Assembly: GCA_017621195.1 (NCBI GenBank)
Contig: JAGATO010000033.1
Coordinates: 1 to 8,849 of the forward strand
From: Bacillota bacterium
Lineage (GTDB): Bacteria; Bacillota; Clostridia; Peptostreptococcales; Anaerovoracaceae
Direction: 5' to 3'
Length of the DNA: 8,849 bases
Shown here: positions 5,761 through 8,849 of the stretch, one piece after another
Numbering within the stretch: position 1 is the first letter of the stretch
Layout: each line of letters begins with the position of its first letter
Notes under the pieces: model-generated
The model's database searches: none
Seen by the model: only the letters and a program-made list of their open reading frames with translations
What the model was told of the DNA's origin: nothing
Program-made: the position numbers and the translations under genes

Positions 5761-6977
5761 AACCGGTTACTGTCAGCCGCTTAAACGCATACATGAAGCG
5801 AATTCTTCAGTCCGATCCCATTCTGAGCAATGTATCGGTCATCGGAGAAATTTCGAATCTGAAATATCACAGCTCCGGACACGTCTATTTTACACTGAAG
5901 GACGCCACAAGTAAGATCAACTGCTTTCTGCCACTGGAACAGAGGCGTCATCTGCGTTACGAGCTGGATAACGGCATGGAGATAACGGCCAGCGGTTTTA
6001 TCTATCTGTACGAAAGGGGAGGAAGCTATTCCCTGAACATAAATAACATCGAAGTGGCGGGACTGGGAGATCTGCAGATCGCCTTCCAGCAGCTGAAGGA
6101 CAAGCTGGAACGGGAGGGCCTGTTCGATCCGAGGTTCAAAAAGGTGCTGCCGCCCTTTCCTCACAAGGTGGCCGTCGTGACTTCCGCCACGGGCGCTGCC
6201 GTACGTGACGTGATCAAAATCATCACGGAACGCAATTCCCTGGTAGATATTCTGGTCTGTCCCTGTCTCGTTCAGGGGCCGGGCGCGGCCATGGACATCG
6301 CCCGAAGCATCGAAGCGATCAACGCCAGCTGTCCCGATGTGGATGTGATGATCGTTGGCCGCGGCGGCGGTTCCATGGAGGAACTGTGGGCATTCAACGA
6401 AGAAGTGGTTGCCAGAGCAATCTTCCTGTCGAAGATTCCGGTGATCTCCGCGGTGGGTCACGAGACGGACTTCACCATCGCAGACTTCACGGCGGACAGG
6501 CGGGCCGAAACGCCCACGGCAGCGGCGCAGATGGCCGTTCCGGACGTGTCGAATATGAAGCTGGACATGGAAGAGCGGAAGCGTCAGCTGAACGCCGGGC
6601 TGCAGAGAACCATGCGTGTAGCTCAGCTGCGGCTGCAGCAGTGGTCGCCACAGCGCATGAAGGAATCCCTGCTGACCAGGGTGGAACGTTCGCGCCACCG
6701 GGCGGAGAGCAGCGCTCAGCAGCTGCGCATGAAGATGGATCAGAAGCTTCACGGAAACGAGATGAGGCTGGCCCAACTGGAACGGCAGCTGCAATTGAAG
6801 AACCCCTTCCTGATCTTGGAACGGGGCTGTGGAATCGTTATGGATGAAAACGGGACGAGCATTCGCTCCGTTTCCGATACGGAACCGGGTCAGAAGATCC
6901 GCGTTCGTTTAACCGACGGTACGCTGTACTGCGACATCACCGATGTGGAATCTGTGGAAGGAAGGGAAAACCAATGA
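5751..6977 (+). CDS. xseA: Exodeoxyribonuclease VII large subunit
   Basis: The 408-residue protein has an N-terminal OB-fold DNA-binding domain (about 1-105; VIGEISNLKYHSSGHVYFTL), the catalytic domain (about 125-300) and a C-terminal coiled-coil and tail. Catalytic motifs are complete: TSATGAAVRDV with Arg152-Asp153, GRGGGSMEELWAFN with Arg204, and GHETDFTIADFTADRRAETP with His237 and Asp240. The long Arg/Gln/Glu-rich helix at about 265-350 is where small subunits bind. Exonuclease VII degrades single-stranded DNA from both ends and takes part in repair. The gene overlaps the TsaD-like gene by 10 bases and xseB by 4 bases (ATGA), so the two subunits are translationally coupled. The protein is somewhat shorter than the Bacillus one (about 448). 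Confidence 0.96.
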   Translation: MGLKPVTVSRLNAYMKRILQSDPILSNVSVIGEISNLKYHSSGHVYFTLKDATSKINCFLPLEQRRHLRYELDNGMEITASGFIYLYERGGSYSLNINNIEVAGLGDLQIAFQQLKDKLEREGLFDPRFKKVLPPFPHKVAVVTSATGAAVRDVIKIITERNSLVDILVCPCLVQGPGAAMDIARSIEAINASCPDVDVMIVGRGGGSMEELWAFNEEVVARAIFLSKIPVISAVGHETDFTIADFTADRRAETPTAAAQMAVPDVSNMKLDMEERKRQLNAGLQRTMRVAQLRLQQWSPQRMKESLLTRVERSRHRAESSAQQLRMKMDQKLHGNEMRLAQLERQLQLKNPFLILERGCGIVMDENGTSIRSVSDTEPGQKIRVRLTDGTLYCDITDVESVEGRENQ

Positions 6978-7192
6978 ATCGAAAGGAAAAGGAACTGAGC
7001 TTCGAAGAAGCTATGGCCGGACTGGGAAGCGCCGTTCAGGCTCTGAACCGGGAGGATACTCCGCTGGATGAAGCGATCGCGAAATATGAAGAGGGCGTTG
7101 CGTACTACAACAGATGCAATGAGATCCTTTTGGAAGCGAAACAGAAAATTCAGCAGTTCGATAAAGAAACGGGAGAAATCAAGGAGTTTTAG
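6974..7192 (+). CDS. xseB: Exodeoxyribonuclease VII small subunit
   Basis: This is a 72-residue helical protein with the family pattern 'LSFEEAMAGLGSAVQALNRED' and TPLDEAIAKYEEGVAYYNRC, followed by the C-terminal helix LLEAKQKIQQF. XseB forms a helical hairpin, and several copies bind each XseA coiled-coil arm in exonuclease VII. The ATG overlaps the xseA stop codon as ATGA, the usual arrangement for this pair. Confidence 0.95.
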   Translation: MNRKEKELSFEEAMAGLGSAVQALNREDTPLDEAIAKYEEGVAYYNRCNEILLEAKQKIQQFDKETGEIKEF

Positions 7193-7193
7193 C

Positions 7194-7200
7194 AGGGAGG
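7194..7200 (+). promoter_or_regulatory. Ribosome binding site deciding the ispA start
   Basis: AGGGAGG lies 8 bases before ATG 7209, directly after the xseB stop codon. It supports that start over the in-frame ATG at 7068, which would run through xseB with a basic, unrelated N terminus. Confidence 0.85.
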
Positions 7201-7208
7201 TTACGCGG

Positions 7209-8105
7209 ATGACCAATGTTGAGTATCTCAGATTGAAGGACATGGTAGAAGATAATTTAGTCGATTTTCTGCCAGAGGTTGACCATAAGAGTATTACGTT
7301 ACATGACGCCATGGCTTACAGTCTCAGCGCCGGAGGAAAACGGCTGCGGCCGGTGCTGCTGCTGGCCACTTGCGAAATGTTCGGGATGAAAGCAAAGGAG
7401 GCGCTGCCCTACGCCTGTGCCATCGAATACATTCACACCTATTCCCTGATCCACGATGATCTTCCCGCCATGGACGACGATGATCTGCGTCGCGGAAAAC
7501 CCACCAATCACAAGGTCTTCGGAGAAGCTATGGCCATACTGGCGGGAGATGGTCTCCTGCATTCCGCTTTTGAAGTCATGACGAAGGACATGCTGATGTA
7601 TTTTGACAATCCGGAGAAACTGCAGCACCGGGCTCACGCTTGCTACGAGATTGCCAAGGGCTGCGGCGTTCGCGGCATGGTGGGCGGACAGGTTGCGGAT
7701 ATCGAATCGGAGAACAAGCAGTGCTCCCGGGAGATGTTGGATTACATTCATCTGAACAAAACCGCAGAGCTGATCAGTGCGGCGATTCTGGGCGGTGCGG
7801 CTCTGGCTGGCGCATCTTTAGAGGAACGTCAGACGCTGGGAAACTACGCAGAAGCCCTGGGGCTGGCATTTCAGATCGTAGACGACTATCTGGACGTCTG
7901 CGGCGATGAAGCCCAGATGGGAAAGCACACCGGTTCCGATGCAAGAATGAACAAATCCACCTATCCGGCACTGTACGGAATCGAGAAGACTGTGGAGCGA
8001 GCCAACGAACTTCTGGATCGGGCGGAGGCACTGATGGCGCCGTATTACGATGAAGCCGAAGTGTTCAATGCCGTAACGGAGGAATTGCGTTCTCAGTTAA
8101 AATAA
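7209..8105 (+). CDS. ispA: Farnesyl diphosphate synthase-type polyprenyl synthetase
   Basis: The 298-residue soluble trans-prenyltransferase has AGGKRLRP (41-48) for diphosphate binding, the first Asp-rich motif DDLPAMDDDDLRRG (Asp83, Asp84, Asp89), HLNKTAELI (181-189) and the second Asp-rich motif FQIVDDYLD (Asp225, Asp226, Asp229). The two-residue insertion in the first motif and Tyr78 five residues before it are typical of bacterial IspA farnesyl diphosphate synthases. These condense dimethylallyl diphosphate with isopentenyl diphosphate to C10 and C15 products. Exact chain length cannot be proven from sequence alone. Downstream dxs supplies the same pathway, and the two genes are 22 bases apart. 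Confidence 0.94.
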   Translation: MTNVEYLRLKDMVEDNLVDFLPEVDHKSITLHDAMAYSLSAGGKRLRPVLLLATCEMFGMKAKEALPYACAIEYIHTYSLIHDDLPAMDDDDLRRGKPTNHKVFGEAMAILAGDGLLHSAFEVMTKDMLMYFDNPEKLQHRAHACYEIAKGCGVRGMVGGQVADIESENKQCSREMLDYIHLNKTAELISAAILGGAALAGASLEERQTLGNYAEALGLAFQIVDDYLDVCGDEAQMGKHTGSDARMNKSTYPALYGIEKTVERANELLDRAEALMAPYYDEAEVFNAVTEELRSQLK

Positions 8106-8114
8106 ATGTCACAG

Positions 8115-8120
8115 AAAAGG
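8115..8120 (+). promoter_or_regulatory. Ribosome binding site of dxs
   Basis: AAAAGG, in the 22-base gap after ispA, lies 7 bases before ATG 8128. Confidence 0.6.
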
Positions 8121-8127
8121 AACGAGT

Positions 8128-8849
8128 ATGAAACAGCAATTACAGGACGGTCGGTTTCCGGAAGCTCTGAAAACCATGGACGAAAAGCAGCTGCAGCTGC
8201 TGTCCTATGAAATTCGCGAATACATTCTGGATACGGTATCGAAGACGGGAGGCCATCTGGCCTCCAATCTTGGCGTGGTGGAATTGACCATCGCTCTTCA
8301 CACCGTCTTCGACAGTCCAAAGGATAAAATCATCTACGATGTGGGCCATCAAAGCTACATCCACAAAATTCTCACGGGACGCAAAGATGCCCTGAAGACC
8401 ATCCGCACCATGGACGGGATCAGCGGCTTTCCCAAGCGCTGCGAAAGCTCCCACGACATGTTCGATTCGGGACACAGCAGCACGTCCATTTCCGCGGCTG
8501 CCGGCTATGCCGCCGCCCGGGATCTGAAAGGCGAGGATTATTCCGTTGTAGCGGTGATCGGCGACGGAGCGCTGACGGGCGGCGTTGCCTATGAGGCTCT
8601 GAATTGCGCCGGTCATTCCGATTCGCCCATGATCGTGGTTCTCAACGACAACGAAATGTCCATCGGAAAGAACGTGGGCGGCATGTCGGATCACCTGAAG
8701 AAGCTGCGCACGTCCTCCGCTTATCTGGACTTCAAGAAAAAGATGAAGTCCACGCTGAAGAACATTCCCAGGGTAGGCAAAGGTCTTTATTCCGGAGTAG
8801 AACACCTGCGCGATTCAGGATGGCCTGGTAAAGGTGAACGGTCAGATAG
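8128..8849 (+). CDS. dxs: 1-deoxy-D-xylulose-5-phosphate synthase, N-terminal part (broken at its 3' end)
   Basis: The frame is open to the window edge. About 230 of the usual ~620 residues match Dxs: GGHLASNLGVVELTIALH with His43, YDVGHQSYIHKILTGR with His74, FDSGHSSTSISAAAG, the thiamine diphosphate/metal motif GDGALTGG (145-152) and VLNDNEMSIG (171-180). Dxs joins pyruvate and glyceraldehyde 3-phosphate in the first step of the MEP isoprenoid pathway. After HLRDS (through base ~8816) the family continues with (I/L)KYLL, but this frame reads GWPGKGERSD, which does not resemble Dxs. Another frame shows an S4-domain sequence there. The true dxs part therefore probably ends at about 8816; the remainder is out of frame or foreign to the gene. 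The complement of this region is an antisense shadow. Confidence 0.9.
   Translation, partial: MKQQLQDGRFPEALKTMDEKQLQLLSYEIREYILDTVSKTGGHLASNLGVVELTIALHTVFDSPKDKIIYDVGHQSYIHKILTGRKDALKTIRTMDGISGFPKRCESSHDMFDSGHSSTSISAAAGYAAARDLKGEDYSVVAVIGDGALTGGVAYEALNCAGHSDSPMIVVLNDNEMSIGKNVGGMSDHLKKLRTSSAYLDFKKKMKSTLKNIPRVGKGLYSGVEHLRDSGWPGKGERSD
8810..8849 (+). other. Fragment resembling an S4 RNA-binding domain (TlyA-like), out of frame with dxs
   Basis: Frame 2 from 8810 reads AIQDGLVKVNGQI to the window edge. This fits the S4-domain pattern (AI..GLVxVNGQ) seen at the N terminus of TlyA-type rRNA methyltransferases. A stop codon at 8798-8800 precedes it in the same frame and no start codon is present, so it is not a complete gene start. 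tlyA is the usual downstream neighbour of dxs in spore-forming Firmicutes, so a joint between dxs and tlyA with the intervening bases missing is the simplest reading. Only 13 residues are visible, so chance cannot be excluded. Confidence 0.45.

Noticed and set aside
5781..6794. 337-codon open frame on the minus strand opposite xseA
   Set aside because: His/Gln/Arg-rich product without family features, fully antisense to xseA with intact catalytic motifs.
7068..7208. N-terminal extension of ispA from ATG 7068
   Set aside because: It runs through xseB in another frame and gives a basic, unrelated N terminus; ATG 7209 has a strong ribosome binding site.
8187..8203. CAG/CTG-rich palindromic stretch near the start of dxs, with many CTGCAG sites elsewhere
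   Set aside because: Explained by frequent Gln-Leu codons (CAG CTG) in coding sequence rather than by a regulatory site.
8140..8805. 221-codon open frame on the minus strand opposite dxs
   Set aside because: Antisense to clear Dxs motifs; no credible ribosome binding site or domain.

Overview
The window is a stretch of chromosome from an endospore-forming Firmicute, most likely a Clostridia member of moderate-to-high GC. The evidence is a nearly complete spoIIIA operon, strong AGGAGG-type ribosome binding sites and the conserved Firmicutes gene order that follows. All genes lie on the + strand and are tightly packed. There is no gene-free stretch above 300 bases, and I see no RNA gene, CRISPR array, insertion sequence or phage gene.

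Positions 1-3933 hold the sporulation block: a probable spoIIIAA tail, then spoIIIAB, AC, AD, AE, AF, AG and AH. In Bacillus these encode the mother-cell half of the 'feeding tube' (SpoIIIA-SpoIIQ channel) that spans the space between mother cell and forespore and is needed for late forespore gene expression. SpoIIIAG here is unusually short. SpoIIIAE starts without the signal peptide known from Bacillus.

Positions 3934-3991 form the boundary to a housekeeping operon. A near-ideal vegetative promoter (TTGTTT, 17 bases, extended TGG-TATAAT) sits directly before the Asp23-family gene, and its -35 box lies between the arms of an 8-bp inverted repeat. I see no intrinsic terminator here.

Positions 3992-8849 hold asp23/yqhY-like, nusB, a TsaD/Kae1-like paralog, xseA, xseB, ispA and the start of dxs. 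These cover an Asp23-family protein of unclear role, transcription antitermination, exonuclease VII, and isoprenoid precursor synthesis (Dxs entry step, IspA prenyl chain). Several genes overlap by 4-14 bases, which suggests translational coupling. Compared with Bacillus subtilis, accB-accC is absent between spoIIIAH and the asp23-like gene, and the TsaD-like gene stands where folD would be.

The most anomalous point is the right end. The dxs reading frame matches the family up to about base 8816 (HLRDS), then stops resembling Dxs. From 8810 another frame reads AIQDGLVKVNGQI, typical of an S4 RNA-binding domain such as that of TlyA, whose gene commonly follows dxs. This looks like a deletion or misassembly joint between dxs and tlyA rather than natural dxs sequence. 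I found no convincing wholly new system in this window; the best leads are the TsaD-like paralog, the compact SpoIIIAG and the dxs/S4 joint.
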